Source: Gammaproteobacteria bacterium
GTDB lineage: Bacteria; Pseudomonadota; Gammaproteobacteria; GRL18
Direction: 5' to 3'
Assembly (NCBI GenBank): GCA_016744395.1
Contig: JADGEK010000029.1
Location: 2,900 to 49,891 of the forward strand
DNA length: 46,992 nucleotides
Shown here: piece after piece, positions 17,879-26,314 of the stretch
Layout: every line of letters starts with the position of its first letter
How positions within the stretch are numbered: the first letter of the stretch is position 1
Notes under the pieces: model-generated
The model's input: the letters and a program-made list of their open reading frames with translations, nothing else
Told to the model about the DNA's origin: nothing
The model's database searches: none
Made by a program: the position numbers and the translations under genes

Positions 17879-20221
17879 ATGTCAATAAAACTTGAAGATT
17901 ACGAAGATTTTCTTATCGAAACAGCTCCTGAGGTTCGTGATGTCCTGGAAAGCACTTTCCATGAAGCATCACGTGTTATGTCTCCAACAGGTTTACAGGA
18001 GTACATGGATGGTGCTAAAAGCTTATGCAACCTAGGTCGTGGGTCGGGTGTAGTTATTTCCTACCTACAAGAAATACCACTGGTTGCAAAAGAGTGTGGT
18101 GAAGATGTCATTGGCGACTGCTTAACTTCTGCCATGAAGCTTTCCTCTATGACTTCTGGTGAAGTTGTAGCTCTTTTATTTGACAGTATGCCGACCGCAG
18201 CTCGCAATTTGGGTGATGCTGAACTGTTTCGAGGTTATCTAACCTTGATACACCAATTAGCGTCTACTGCGTCGCGTGGTGTTCGTCCCATGCTTAACCA
18301 TATTGATGAATTGTTATCAAAATTAACTTTGAGTGGTTTACGCCGCTGGGCTAACTTTGGTTCACAAGCGTATCGTCGTGATTTTAATAATTTAACGGCT
18401 TATTTCAATCTGGAATCAGCAGACAGTCGTGCAGTATTACAAAAAGAACGTCGTGGAATCCTCTTTATAAAAACACAGCGTAAATTAAACTTTTATTTAC
18501 GTGCTCTATGGGGCCGTGATTTCTTTTTACGACCAACAGGGGCTGATTTTGCCGATTTTCGTCCTTATATCGAGCATCGTATTTTGCATTTACCTGATGC
18601 TTTAGATGATTGTGGCGATATTCCAGGATTAGAGTTATATCGTGCAACTGCAGCACATATGGCTTCTCATATGATTTATTCTTCTGAACCTATTTCGGCA
18701 GAAGGATTAAGTCCTGCACAAATGTTTTTCATTGGTTTAGTTGAAGATGCTCGTGTTGAGTACAAAGCCATTAATGAATTTCCAGGTTTAAAGAAACTCT
18801 GGCTGTCTTTAATGAATGTGCCCAGTGAAGAAAAAGTAGAACATCCTACCATGACTGTTCTTGAACATTTTTCAAAAATGTTACTGGATATTACTCAGTC
18901 CTCTGATGATAATGAATTGAATGTCATTGCAGAGAAATTTCATAATGAAATTGAAGAAAATCAGGATAACAATAATTTTTGCTGGCATCTTGGACTCGAT
19001 ATTTTCAATTTATTTTCCACTCGTAAAGAAGTGCCGAGTTTACGTATTCTTGAACGTATCAATATCCCTTATCGTGATGATAATCGTTATGTTTGGGAGT
19101 TTGAAGAATTTGATATGGATGCTGAATTTGAATACGTACCTGCCAGCCAACGACAGGTTCGTAAACAAGTCAGTGTCATTGAAATGGCAAATGAAGTGGA
19201 TTGTGAATTGGCTGGTGATGATGCACAGGAAATCTGGACTTGTTCGACCAATATGCGTCCCTATGAAGATGATTTGACTGATGAGCAAATTAGCTTTAAT
19301 GATATGTGGGGCAAAGAGCCTGTTTCTGATCCTTTTCATTATCAGGAATGGGACTATCAGATTCAGTTACATCGCCCTGACTGGACAACTGTCTACGAAC
19401 GACGTCAGCCAAGGGGCCCTGTTGAAGATATTCAAGCCATTCTTGATGAATACAAACCTGTTGCTCACCGAATTAAGCAAATCATTGATTTGTTAACACC
19501 TGAAGGTGTGCAACGTGTTCGCAATATGGAGGACGGTGATGAAGTCGATATCAATGCAGCAATTGATGCTATGATTGCAATACGAATGGGTGAACAACCT
19601 AATACCCGTATCACCATGCGCAATGTGTTAAACACCAGAGATCTCTCGGTTGTATTGTTGCTTGATTTATCTGAGTCAACCAATGAAACGATGAATGGTT
19701 CTGAGAAAACAGTTTTGCAATTAACGCGTGAAGCGGCCACTCTAGTGGGTACTGCAATTGAAGGTATTGGTGATCCCTTTGCCATTCATGGATTTGCCTC
19801 TGATGGGCGTCATGATGTTCAATATTATCGCTTTAAAGATTTTAATCAACATTTTGATGATGAAGCTAAATCTCGTTTGGCAGGTATGAGAGGTGGTTTA
19901 TCAACTCGAATGGGTGGTGCATTACGTCATGCGGGTCAGCATTTATTAAAGCAGCAGGAAAAGCGTAAACTGGTATTACTCATAACGGACGGTGAACCTG
20001 CAGATATCGATGAACGGGATCCACAGCATTTGCGTCATGACACCAAAAAAGCCGTTGAAGAATTGTACAGTTCTGGCGTATTGACTTACTGTTTAACATT
20101 AGATCCTAATGCTGATGACTATGTCAAACGCATTTTTGGTGAAAATAACTATACTATTATAGATAATGTTGATCGTTTACCAGAAAAGTTGCCGACCCTG
20201 TTTGCTAACCTGACAGGCTAG
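17879..20221 (+). CDS. cbbO: CbbO, VWA-domain subunit of the RuBisCO activase
   Basis: A 780-residue CbbO protein. The C-terminal 200 residues form a von Willebrand A domain with the metal-site motif LLLDLSESTNE (DxSxS) and LLITDGEPAD. The large N-terminal part is the helical CbbO adaptor that docks to the CbbQ hexamer; the VWA domain contacts the RuBisCO large subunit. An acidic linker occurs around residues 400-470. The length agrees with known CbbO proteins and no truncation is seen. The ribosome binding site is weak. The next small gene starts 23 nt after the stop. Confidence 0.96.
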   Translation: MSIKLEDYEDFLIETAPEVRDVLESTFHEASRVMSPTGLQEYMDGAKSLCNLGRGSGVVISYLQEIPLVAKECGEDVIGDCLTSAMKLSSMTSGEVVALLFDSMPTAARNLGDAELFRGYLTLIHQLASTASRGVRPMLNHIDELLSKLTLSGLRRWANFGSQAYRRDFNNLTAYFNLESADSRAVLQKERRGILFIKTQRKLNFYLRALWGRDFFLRPTGADFADFRPYIEHRILHLPDALDDCGDIPGLELYRATAAHMASHMIYSSEPISAEGLSPAQMFFIGLVEDARVEYKAINEFPGLKKLWLSLMNVPSEEKVEHPTMTVLEHFSKMLLDITQSSDDNELNVIAEKFHNEIEENQDNNNFCWHLGLDIFNLFSTRKEVPSLRILERINIPYRDDNRYVWEFEEFDMDAEFEYVPASQRQVRKQVSVIEMANEVDCELAGDDAQEIWTCSTNMRPYEDDLTDEQISFNDMWGKEPVSDPFHYQEWDYQIQLHRPDWTTVYERRQPRGPVEDIQAILDEYKPVAHRIKQIIDLLTPEGVQRVRNMEDGDEVDINAAIDAMIAIRMGEQPNTRITMRNVLNTRDLSVVLLLDLSESTNETMNGSEKTVLQLTREAATLVGTAIEGIGDPFAIHGFASDGRHDVQYYRFKDFNQHFDDEAKSRLAGMRGGLSTRMGGALRHAGQHLLKQQEKRKLVLLITDGEPADIDERDPQHLRHDTKKAVEELYSSGVLTYCLTLDPNADDYVKRIFGENNYTIIDNVDRLPEKLPTLFANLTG

Positions 20222-20244
20222 CAAAAACAAGAGTGGGATGTATC

Positions 20245-20610
20245 ATGAGTCGAGTCGATGGAATGCCCATCTATGAACATCAAACAGTAGAAGTTCCTGC
20301 TAAGTTGTATAACTTATGGCGCCGAGCTAAACTGCACTTTTCAAGCCCCATACGATTTTCACTGATTGGTTATCGTGGCTTGGTGATGATACTGGATGAA
20401 GATGAGTGGCTGTGTGCCGATGAAAGGCAAAATGATTTTCCTGTAATTTGTTGGCTTAAGTTTTCAGGCCAGGGTCGAGATGCTTTACATATGCCTGTAG
20501 TCTGTACTTTAAATGATTATCATTTTGCATCCCACAAAATACGTGAACACGTTCTGGAATTAATGGAACAAGAACTCGAAAATATGTTAGCTAAACTTAA
20601 TAACTTTTAG
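20245..20610 (+). CDS. Small unknown protein between cbbO and cbbA
   Basis: A 121-residue soluble protein that I do not recognise. It is mixed alpha/beta in appearance, with a central hydrophobic stretch SPIRFSLIGYRGLVMILDEDEW and a predicted C-terminal helix EHVLELMEQELENMLAKL. Three Cys and five Trp or Phe-rich patches are visible, and no signal peptide. ATG 20245 has GGGA 7 nt upstream; a GTG at 20233 would add four residues. It lies tightly between cbbO and the aldolase gene and in the same direction, so it is very likely part of the Calvin cycle operon. Function unknown. Confidence 0.78.
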   Translation: MSRVDGMPIYEHQTVEVPAKLYNLWRRAKLHFSSPIRFSLIGYRGLVMILDEDEWLCADERQNDFPVICWLKFSGQGRDALHMPVVCTLNDYHFASHKIREHVLELMEQELENMLAKLNNF

Positions 20611-20657
20611 GGCGATTAGCACGCCTTTATATTGATCTAACAACTTAGGTGGTAATA

Positions 20658-21923
20658 ATGGCTCTAGTTAATATGTGTGATCTCATATATCACGCTTATG
20701 AGAATAATTATGCTGTTGGTGCATTTGATCTGGTCAGTCTTGATTTTCTCGAAGCCGTAATTGATGCTGCTGAACGTTGTCGTTCTGCTATTATTTTAAG
20801 TGTTGCAGAACCGCATTTTTCATATTATGATTTTGAATTGATGCTACCTGCCATCGAAGCGGCCGCCAAAAGAGCTACAGTCCCTGTTGCAATTCAACTG
20901 GATCATGGTGGTAGTATAGAAACAGCAACCAAAGCCATTAATCTGGGGTGTAATGGAATTATGCTTGATGTTTCTGATGCACCCCTGGCTGAAAATATTA
21001 AATCCACCCAGGCTATGGTTGAAATGGCTCACGGTTGCGGTGTTCCTGTCGTTGGTGAACTGGGATATGTTGCAGGTATGGAGGGAGAGGGTGCTGAACA
21101 GCATCCTGGAAAAGCGTCTTTTACCAATCCAGTTGAAGCAAAAGCTTATGTTGAGCGAACTGGCGTTGATTTTCTTTCTGTATCAATAGGCACGGTTCAG
21201 GGAAGAATGAAAGGTCGTGCAAAGCTGGATTTTCAACGCTTAAAACTGCTCAATGAAACGGTTAAGGTGCCTCTTGTCATTCATGGTGGCAGTGGTTTGA
21301 ATGAAAGTCAGTTTCGCAAACTGACCACTCATGGTGTTGCAAAAATAAATTATTATACCGCTTTATCTGATGCTGCTGCTGCTGCCATGCGAAAGCAGAC
21401 CAAGTTGAATCCACAAGGCAGTTTTGTTGAACTAAAAAAAGACGTTAAACAAGCAATCGGCACAGAAGTTGAACGGTGTTTACGCATATGGGGCAGTGCT
21501 GGCCGTGCTGCAGAAGTAATGACACAATGTGAGGCCTGGATAGCCGTTGAACATGTTATTGTCCATAATGTCAAAGGGTTTAATGAGCAGCAAGTGGATG
21601 CTATAATGACAGAAGGTCGACGCCTGTTATCAATTATTCCAGGTGTACGCAGTGTTTTTACTGGACAGGCAGTCAAGCAGAGTGAGCAGTATCAATACTT
21701 CTGGTCAATTCATTTGAACAATAAAAAAGCCATTAAAAGTTTACGAGAACATCCTGATTATATACGTTTTACAAATCATCTTCTTAGCAGCCCTTATATT
21801 GAAAATATGGTCAATATTGATTATAGAGAAACCTCTATCAATGGCCTGCCGAGTAATCAAAATCACTCAGTTTCCGTGACTGATGTTATGGGCCGCAGTT
21901 TTTCTAATTTGTCTCTGTCATAG
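20658..21923 (+). CDS. cbbA: Class II fructose-bisphosphate aldolase fused to a C-terminal Dabb domain
   Basis: A 421-residue protein. Residues 1-290 are a class II aldolase barrel: IQLDHGGS holds the catalytic Asp82 and zinc ligand His83, GELGYVAG follows, and LVIHGGSGLN carries zinc ligand His209. Where type-B class II aldolases have the second ligand His (GTxHG), this protein has Gln181 in SIGTVQGRMKG. Residues 297-391 match the stress-responsive A/B-barrel (Dabb) fold, with VEHVIVHNVKG, LSIIPGVRSVFTGQ and HPDYIRFTNHLL. Class II aldolases normally lack this. ATG 20658 follows AGGTGG; the frame opens at a GTG inside that site. It ends the cbb cluster, fitting Calvin cycle use. Confidence 0.85.
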   Translation: MALVNMCDLIYHAYENNYAVGAFDLVSLDFLEAVIDAAERCRSAIILSVAEPHFSYYDFELMLPAIEAAAKRATVPVAIQLDHGGSIETATKAINLGCNGIMLDVSDAPLAENIKSTQAMVEMAHGCGVPVVGELGYVAGMEGEGAEQHPGKASFTNPVEAKAYVERTGVDFLSVSIGTVQGRMKGRAKLDFQRLKLLNETVKVPLVIHGGSGLNESQFRKLTTHGVAKINYYTALSDAAAAAMRKQTKLNPQGSFVELKKDVKQAIGTEVERCLRIWGSAGRAAEVMTQCEAWIAVEHVIVHNVKGFNEQQVDAIMTEGRRLLSIIPGVRSVFTGQAVKQSEQYQYFWSIHLNNKKAIKSLREHPDYIRFTNHLLSSPYIENMVNIDYRETSINGLPSNQNHSVSVTDVMGRSFSNLSLS

Positions 21924-21996
21924 GTTTTGCCAAACCACATATCATATTAATGATCAATTGAGATCTGACTGATTTAAGGTAGTGGTTATTTATTTG

Positions 21997-22127
21997 TATA
22001 ATCTGTTTGCAATAAATTGAACTAAATGTAATGCCTTTCTGCTACTTTTCTCGAAAAGTCAGGGTTTTCATAACCAAATTGGCCTGTCATAGCGCAACAT
22101 CATGGTATGAATATGTACACTGCAATG
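21997..22127 (-). pseudogene. Decayed duplicate of the 3' end of the FAD/Fe-S dehydrogenase gene
   Basis: This stretch aligns in the same orientation with the end of the gene at 28094-30958. 21997-22041 matches 28095-28139 with one mismatch. The next part, to 22101, matches 28234-28298 with about eight mismatches. 22105-22127 matches 28392-28414. Two internal deletions of about 100 and 90 bp separate the blocks; the first has TTTCTG at both ends. The reading frame is broken. It is therefore a relic copy, and the rest of 21924-22193 has no gene. Confidence 0.85.
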
Positions 22128-22193
22128 GAAGCTTCTGAGCATACTTCCAATTTTATTACTTAAATCAGTTTTTTATGCTGAAAAATATTTATA

Positions 22194-22973
22194 CTAATAA
22201 TAAAAAGAGAGTGCAGAATTATTATAGTTTCCAACCGAGTGATTTTTTAACGCATAAATTTGCTTTATATGAACAGTATTATTTTTTTGTTCACGAAGCA
22301 CTATTTCTGTTATTCGCTCAAGTCGCTGGGGGTTGCTTAGCAATGTGAAGCGCTCATTTATTTTTGAGCCATTATCTTTTGTTGTTTCAACAACTAAACT
22401 ATTTCCTTCCCACCCAGCAAAACTAACTGATTGATTTGCTCCTCCCAATACAGAGATTGATGAACCTCGTAAATCGGTATAGATTCTTTCCATATTGATT
22501 CTGAACAATGGTTCGTTATGTCGAATGACTAATTCATTAATGAGTAACTTTTTTAGTAGTTCAGGCTGATTAACGTTTTTATTTGGCCGAAATCCATCCA
22601 TTGAACGGGACATACCTTCAGGTCGACCGTTGCCAGGTTTATCTCGGCCCATGCCACCAGGACCACTGCCTGAAGCTTTGCCAGCACCTGGAGGACCATT
22701 TTTACCGTGTTTCATTTTATTTAAAACTTGCTTAGGATCATCACTGACAGAATGATTCAATACCCAAATGCCAGTAAAGTTAGGGCGTGTTGATATATCA
22801 TCTAATTTATTTAAATCAATAGACAAGTCTAATTCATTGTCGGGTGAAAAAAATTCATCCTCCAGATTAAACATGGATTCAGAAAAACCTGCCTTAACAC
22901 AAAAAAAGATAAGTATCAGGCCGTATATTGTTAACTTGGAAACAGACATTCGCTTTTGTTTTTTCAACTTCAT
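22194..22973 (-). CDS. Secreted protein with Gly/Met-rich linker, unknown function
   Basis: A 259-residue protein with an N-terminal basic region and hydrophobic segment (about residues 12-30, ending near AGFSES) that looks like a signal peptide. After it, NFTGIWVLNHSVSDDP resembles the start of a family of secreted proteins that begin with a FxGxWxLNxxxSDDP motif and later have a GWEGNSLVVETT strand. Between them lies a flexible Gly, Pro, Met and Asn rich linker (about 90-130). No catalytic motif is seen. The start codon is preceded by a pentanucleotide tandem repeat that supplies its AGGA ribosome binding sequences. Confidence 0.72.
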   Translation of the reverse strand: MKLKKQKRMSVSKLTIYGLILIFFCVKAGFSESMFNLEDEFFSPDNELDLSIDLNKLDDISTRPNFTGIWVLNHSVSDDPKQVLNKMKHGKNGPPGAGKASGSGPGGMGRDKPGNGRPEGMSRSMDGFRPNKNVNQPELLKKLLINELVIRHNEPLFRINMERIYTDLRGSSISVLGGANQSVSFAGWEGNSLVVETTKDNGSKINERFTLLSNPQRLERITEIVLREQKNNTVHIKQIYALKNHSVGNYNNSALSFYY

Positions 22974-22983
22974 CGTTTATACA

Positions 22984-23010
22984 ATCCTATCCTATCCTAT
23001 CCTATCCTAT
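22984..23010 (-). repeat. Pentanucleotide tandem repeat in the leader of the secreted protein gene
   Basis: ATCCT is repeated five times plus AT on the plus strand. On the minus strand this reads as ATAGGATAGG..., ending about 11 nt before the ATG at 22973. Each unit offers an AGGA Shine-Dalgarno core. Copy-number slippage could change leader length, as in phase-variable genes. Confidence 0.85.
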
Positions 23011-23019
23011 TTTTTATAC

Positions 23020-23031
23020 TGTTCTAGAACA
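23020..23031 (-). promoter_or_regulatory. 12-bp palindrome, possible operator
   Basis: TGTTCTAGAACA is a perfect palindrome upstream of the secreted protein gene. It lies just before TATAAA (minus strand, 23017 to 23012), a possible -10, so a bound protein would block or activate that promoter. No regulator is identified. Confidence 0.35.
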
Positions 23032-23076
23032 ATACAACTTGTACCCGTAAAAAGGAGAAAATCTGAAAAAATGTAA

Positions 23077-23601
23077 TTAGTCATAGCTTACCTCTTGTAA
23101 CTGTTGAGAAACAACATGAGACGCAAAATCACCAAGATCAGTAAACTCAATTGAATGCTGCTGTTCATATAGAAATCTTTGATGATAGAGTTGAGTAATA
23201 CCATTCTGGCTAAAGGGGACTAATAAGTCAGTTTCAGTAGAACTGCATTCAGAACGATCAGCTGCCATGAATAATTGTTGTGCTAAATACCGAGCCTTAT
23301 TAGGTGCCAGAGAAACCACATAAGACACAAACTCATCCAAGTCAATGAATTTGATTGAATACTGTTGTTCATAAAGTAATCTTTGATGACAAAGTTGAGT
23401 GGCTCCATTCTGACTAAAAGGAATTAATAAATCAGTTTCAGTAAAACCACTTTCAGCGTGGTCAGCGGCCATCACTAATTGTTGCGCTAAATACCTGGCC
23501 TTGTCAGGTGTCAGAGATTGAGTTTTATCTGATTTGAGAAAGACACTTCCACTAATAGTTGAGGCGACTTTGAATGAGGCTAATTGATCTTCTACAGGCA
23601 T
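23077..23601 (-). CDS. Protein with two tandem copies of a 68-residue domain, unknown
   Basis: A 174-residue soluble protein. Residues 29-96 and 97-164 are tandem copies with a 68-residue period; both begin SLxPxKARYLAQQL and continue through ETDLLxPFSQNGxTQLxHQR and a final DxxxFxxxVV. The DNA is also clearly repeated (204 bp). Each copy starts with a helix of the type LTPxxARxLAxxLxxAAD seen in several unassigned bacterial proteins. No signal peptide. ATG 23601 with GGAG 6 nt upstream is preferred over a TTG at 23613. It sits 103 nt upstream of the secreted protein gene, same strand. Function unknown. Confidence 0.75.
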   Translation of the reverse strand: MPVEDQLASFKVASTISGSVFLKSDKTQSLTPDKARYLAQQLVMAADHAESGFTETDLLIPFSQNGATQLCHQRLLYEQQYSIKFIDLDEFVSYVVSLAPNKARYLAQQLFMAADRSECSSTETDLLVPFSQNGITQLYHQRFLYEQQHSIEFTDLGDFASHVVSQQLQEVSYD

Positions 23602-23690
23602 TGTAATCTCCAATACTATTTGTAATATTTAGGAATGTTCATGGAACAACTTAGACGAGTTATTTGTCTAGGGTATTTCGTTCAGATTCT

Positions 23691-23795
23691 TTAATGACGT
23701 GGCATGCCTTTAGGTGCACAGGATAAAGCTGATACTGACAGTGTCAAAATAAATGCTGCCACTGCGAATTTTGTTTTTATATTTGGGAATAACAT
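23691..23795 (-). CDS. Tiny putative lipoprotein (34 residues)
   Basis: The minus strand from ATG 23795 encodes 34 residues: a Lys-containing start, a hydrophobic segment FAVAAFILTLSVSALS and a Cys, followed by APKGMPRH. The lipobox is ALSC, not ideal but acceptable. The mature peptide would be only nine residues, with Met, His and Pro. An excellent AAGGAG ribosome binding site lies 7 nt before the ATG. About 54 nt upstream is a motif also found upstream of the TPR gene. It follows the response regulator gene by 97 nt and may belong to its regulon. Confidence 0.6.
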   Translation of the reverse strand: MLFPNIKTKFAVAAFILTLSVSALSCAPKGMPRH

Positions 23796-23848
23796 AATTA
23801 ACTCCTTAATTTATTGTTTACTTAGCGCAGTATGACAAAAGATAAAGG

Positions 23849-23888
23849 AGTAAAAGTGTATGTAATGTGGAAAACTTGTGGAGATTTT
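23849..23888 (-). promoter_or_regulatory. 11-bp-phased direct repeat upstream of the tiny lipoprotein gene
   Basis: On the plus strand TGTGG occurs at 23866 and 23877, exactly 11 bp apart, with a weaker AGTGT at 23855 in the same phase. OmpR-family response regulators bind such 11-bp-spaced direct repeats. About 40 nt here resemble 27603-27642. A TTTACT that could serve as -10 lies nine bases after the inner half-site in both. The regulator is probably the neighbouring one, by inference. Confidence 0.5.
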
Positions 23889-23892
23889 TTTG

Positions 23893-24576
23893 TTATTCGA
23901 GCTTATAGCCTACCCCATAGATAGAGTGAATGAACTCATCATGACCGACGACCTCATTTATTTTTTTGCGTAGATTTTTTATATGGCTGTCGATTGTACG
24001 ATTACTCACTATCCTGTCATCCAGATAGCTTGAATGCATTAAATTATCCCTGGAAAATACCCGTCCTGGATGTGATAGAAGAGTTTGGAGCATACGAAAC
24101 TCAACAGGGCTGAGTTCCAGCTCCACTTCTCCAATCGAGCATTGAAAACGATCGGGGTACAGGAAAATATCCCGATATTCAATGATATTTTTCTCCTTTA
24201 CGGGTTGTTGCTGAACACGCCGTAATATAGTTCGTACACGAGCAACCACTTCTCTGGGTAGGAAGGGTTTACATACATAATCGTCTGCTCCAATTCCGAG
24301 ACCAATTAATCGGTCAACTTCATCTACTTTTGCAGTGAGTATCATAATTGGAACGTTAGAGAACTGCCTGACTTCTCGACAGATACTTAAACCATCTTTT
24401 CCTGGCAACATGAGATCTAAAATAACGAAGTCAGGTTGTAGGAGCTGAATCGTTTCAACAGCTGTATAACCATCGGATATTACACTGGTCTTAAATCCAT
24501 CTTGTTTGAGATAATTTACCAGAATTTGTGCAATTTTATCTTCATCTTCAACAATGATGACATGTCTAGCGTTCAT
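23893..24576 (-). CDS. OmpR/BaeR-type response regulator
   Basis: A 227-residue two-component response regulator. The receiver domain (about 1-118) has acidic residues EDED, the phosphoacceptor Asp in FVILDLMLPGKDG and the conserved Lys in CKPFLPREV. The C-terminal winged helix (about 130-227) ends with RTIDSHIKNLRKKIN and IYGVGYKLE, as in BaeR. The true start is ATG 24576, one base after the kinase stop (TAACATG); the open frame upstream is a shadow of the kinase gene. It acts with the kinase encoded immediately upstream. Confidence 0.94.
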   Translation of the reverse strand: MNARHVIIVEDEDKIAQILVNYLKQDGFKTSVISDGYTAVETIQLLQPDFVILDLMLPGKDGLSICREVRQFSNVPIMILTAKVDEVDRLIGLGIGADDYVCKPFLPREVVARVRTILRRVQQQPVKEKNIIEYRDIFLYPDRFQCSIGEVELELSPVEFRMLQTLLSHPGRVFSRDNLMHSSYLDDRIVSNRTIDSHIKNLRKKINEVVGHDEFIHSIYGVGYKLE

Positions 24577-24577
24577 G

Positions 24578-26074
24578 TTAGCTCTCAATTTGAATGGGTA
24601 AAACAATGTGAATGCACAAACCGCCCAGCATAGATGGGCTGGCAGTAATTGTACCCTGATGTGCGTTGACAATATTCTTGCATATTGCAAGTCCAAGACC
24701 TGCACCAGCAGTACGACGACTACGGGACATTTCAAGACGATAGAGTGGATCAAATAATTTTTCACAGTCATCATCAATGACTCCTGGAGGAGTGTCCTCA
24801 ATTTTGATAGAGACTTGACTGTCTGATTTGGCTGTGGATATTTTTATTTGCCCAGGTGAATCCGTATAAGCCAGGGCATTTTCCAGAATATTGACAAAAA
24901 GTTGCTCTAGACGTTGGACATCAGCATTGATCACAAGCTCAGGCTCGTTGCTTAATTCAACATCTATCTCCTGAACATTTGCACGTTTTTTTATAAGCTC
25001 TACGCTGCCAGACAAGCTTTCATGAATATTTAACGGACTAAATGAATAACGCAGTCCTCCAATGTCAGATAAGGAAAGTTCATAAAGATCATCAATAAGA
25101 TGACGTATGCGGGTAACTTCCTGGTCGAGTGAAAGTATCTGTTGCATATCAATTGGAACAATACCATCCTTCATGGATTCAATCTCGCCTGTGAGTACTG
25201 TAATTGGTGTGCGTAATTCATGGGAAATATCGGCTAGCCAACGGCGTCTGGAGTCCCTATTTTTTTCCAGCTTAAGTGCTAGACGATCAAGGTTGCCCAT
25301 CAATTGCCCTAGTTCATCTTTCTTGTTTTCATCAAAGCGTATTGAGTATTCCCCATTAGACATTTGTAAGACACCAGTGATCATTCGTCTTATCGGGGCT
25401 AATAAAATTTTAGTCAGTAACCATGAAACGAGAAGTGCCAAGGTCAGAGAAGCAATACCAATTAATACACTGGTTATCAATTGTTGTCTTGAAAATGCCG
25501 TTTCCTGAGGTGATACAAAATGGCGTCGTGGTGCACTTTTGAGCTCAGCCACGGGTTCTCCATTAACTAATACTGGAATACTGATTGGATTAATTGCATC
25601 ATGTGGCAGAGGCATACCCACAATGATTTGACCACTTATATCAAATAAGGCCGTTGGTGAGCCTGGTCCTGGTCCTAGATGGGTAGGTGGTACTCCTGGA
25701 GGCCTCAGTCGCGGATGATCTGCTAGTAGATCTGAAGGTGTCTTAGGAGACAGATGAAATGGTGGTGGAGGTAACATGAAATCAGGGGGAGGAGGCATCA
25801 TTGAGTCAGTAACATCCCCTTTTTCTGGAGATATTTTCCATAGCATCTGATTAAATTGTTGTCTTGTTAAAGATGACCAGCTAAGACCCGAGTTCTGGTA
25901 TTTCCGAGATAGACTTATTGCCAACAACTGGAGGCGTTTTTCTTCCAGGGCATTAACATAATCCAAAAAGCCATGCTCGAAGCTCCAGCGAGCTAATCCC
26001 AGAGTGGCCACCAATACGACAAGCGTTAATCCCAGGAAAGAGAGAATCAGTTTTTTTGAAATAGAAAGTGTCAT
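24578..26074 (-). CDS. BaeS-like sensor histidine kinase with Pro/Met/His-rich periplasmic domain
   Basis: A 498-residue membrane kinase. Membrane segments lie near residues 9-27 and 200-222, enclosing a periplasmic domain. That domain has an unusual Pro-rich insert from about 95 to 145 with Met and His residues (MMPPPPDF, MLPPPPFHL, PPTHLGPGPG). Then come a HAMP region, the phosphoacceptor His in ADISHELRTPITVL, the N box NILENALAYTDSPG and the G boxes EDTPPGV and GAGLGLAIC. The kinase core resembles BaeS, which senses envelope stress. The Met/His content might indicate metal sensing; this is inference. The gene is the first of a two-gene operon. Confidence 0.93.
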   Translation of the reverse strand: MTLSISKKLILSFLGLTLVVLVATLGLARWSFEHGFLDYVNALEEKRLQLLAISLSRKYQNSGLSWSSLTRQQFNQMLWKISPEKGDVTDSMMPPPPDFMLPPPPFHLSPKTPSDLLADHPRLRPPGVPPTHLGPGPGSPTALFDISGQIIVGMPLPHDAINPISIPVLVNGEPVAELKSAPRRHFVSPQETAFSRQQLITSVLIGIASLTLALLVSWLLTKILLAPIRRMITGVLQMSNGEYSIRFDENKKDELGQLMGNLDRLALKLEKNRDSRRRWLADISHELRTPITVLTGEIESMKDGIVPIDMQQILSLDQEVTRIRHLIDDLYELSLSDIGGLRYSFSPLNIHESLSGSVELIKKRANVQEIDVELSNEPELVINADVQRLEQLFVNILENALAYTDSPGQIKISTAKSDSQVSIKIEDTPPGVIDDDCEKLFDPLYRLEMSRSRRTAGAGLGLAICKNIVNAHQGTITASPSMLGGLCIHIVLPIQIES

Positions 26075-26142
26075 TTAAGCAGTATAACCAGAATTTTTTT
26101 ATCAGACAGCTTTTTTCCAGGAAAGGCTGATATTTTCTTCAT
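26071..26142 (-). other. Short ORF overlapping the kinase start, possible leader peptide
   Basis: ATG 26142 opens a 23-codon ORF, MKKISAFPGKKLSDKKILVI plus three residues. Its stop overlaps the kinase start as ATGA. The frame continues open upstream to about 26235. It may be a translated leader that couples to the kinase, or chance. The ribosome binding site, GGACAG, is modest. Confidence 0.25.
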
Positions 26143-26314
26143 TATCTGTCCAAATTCCAAACAGAACTCACTGGCATTGACTCGTTTATGTTTATGGATA
26201 TGTGTTAACCAGACTGTCCTCAGGCATGCCACCTGATGTTAATTTATTGTATATATTTGTAACCATGTTTTTCTCTCCATTTCATTAATTTTGTTGTAAC
26301 ATGAATTTATTTTG

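Noticed and set aside
24577..24801. N-terminal extension of the response regulator to 302 residues
   Set aside because: The extra 75 codons overlap the kinase 3' end in another frame and precede a perfect receiver start at ATG 24576.
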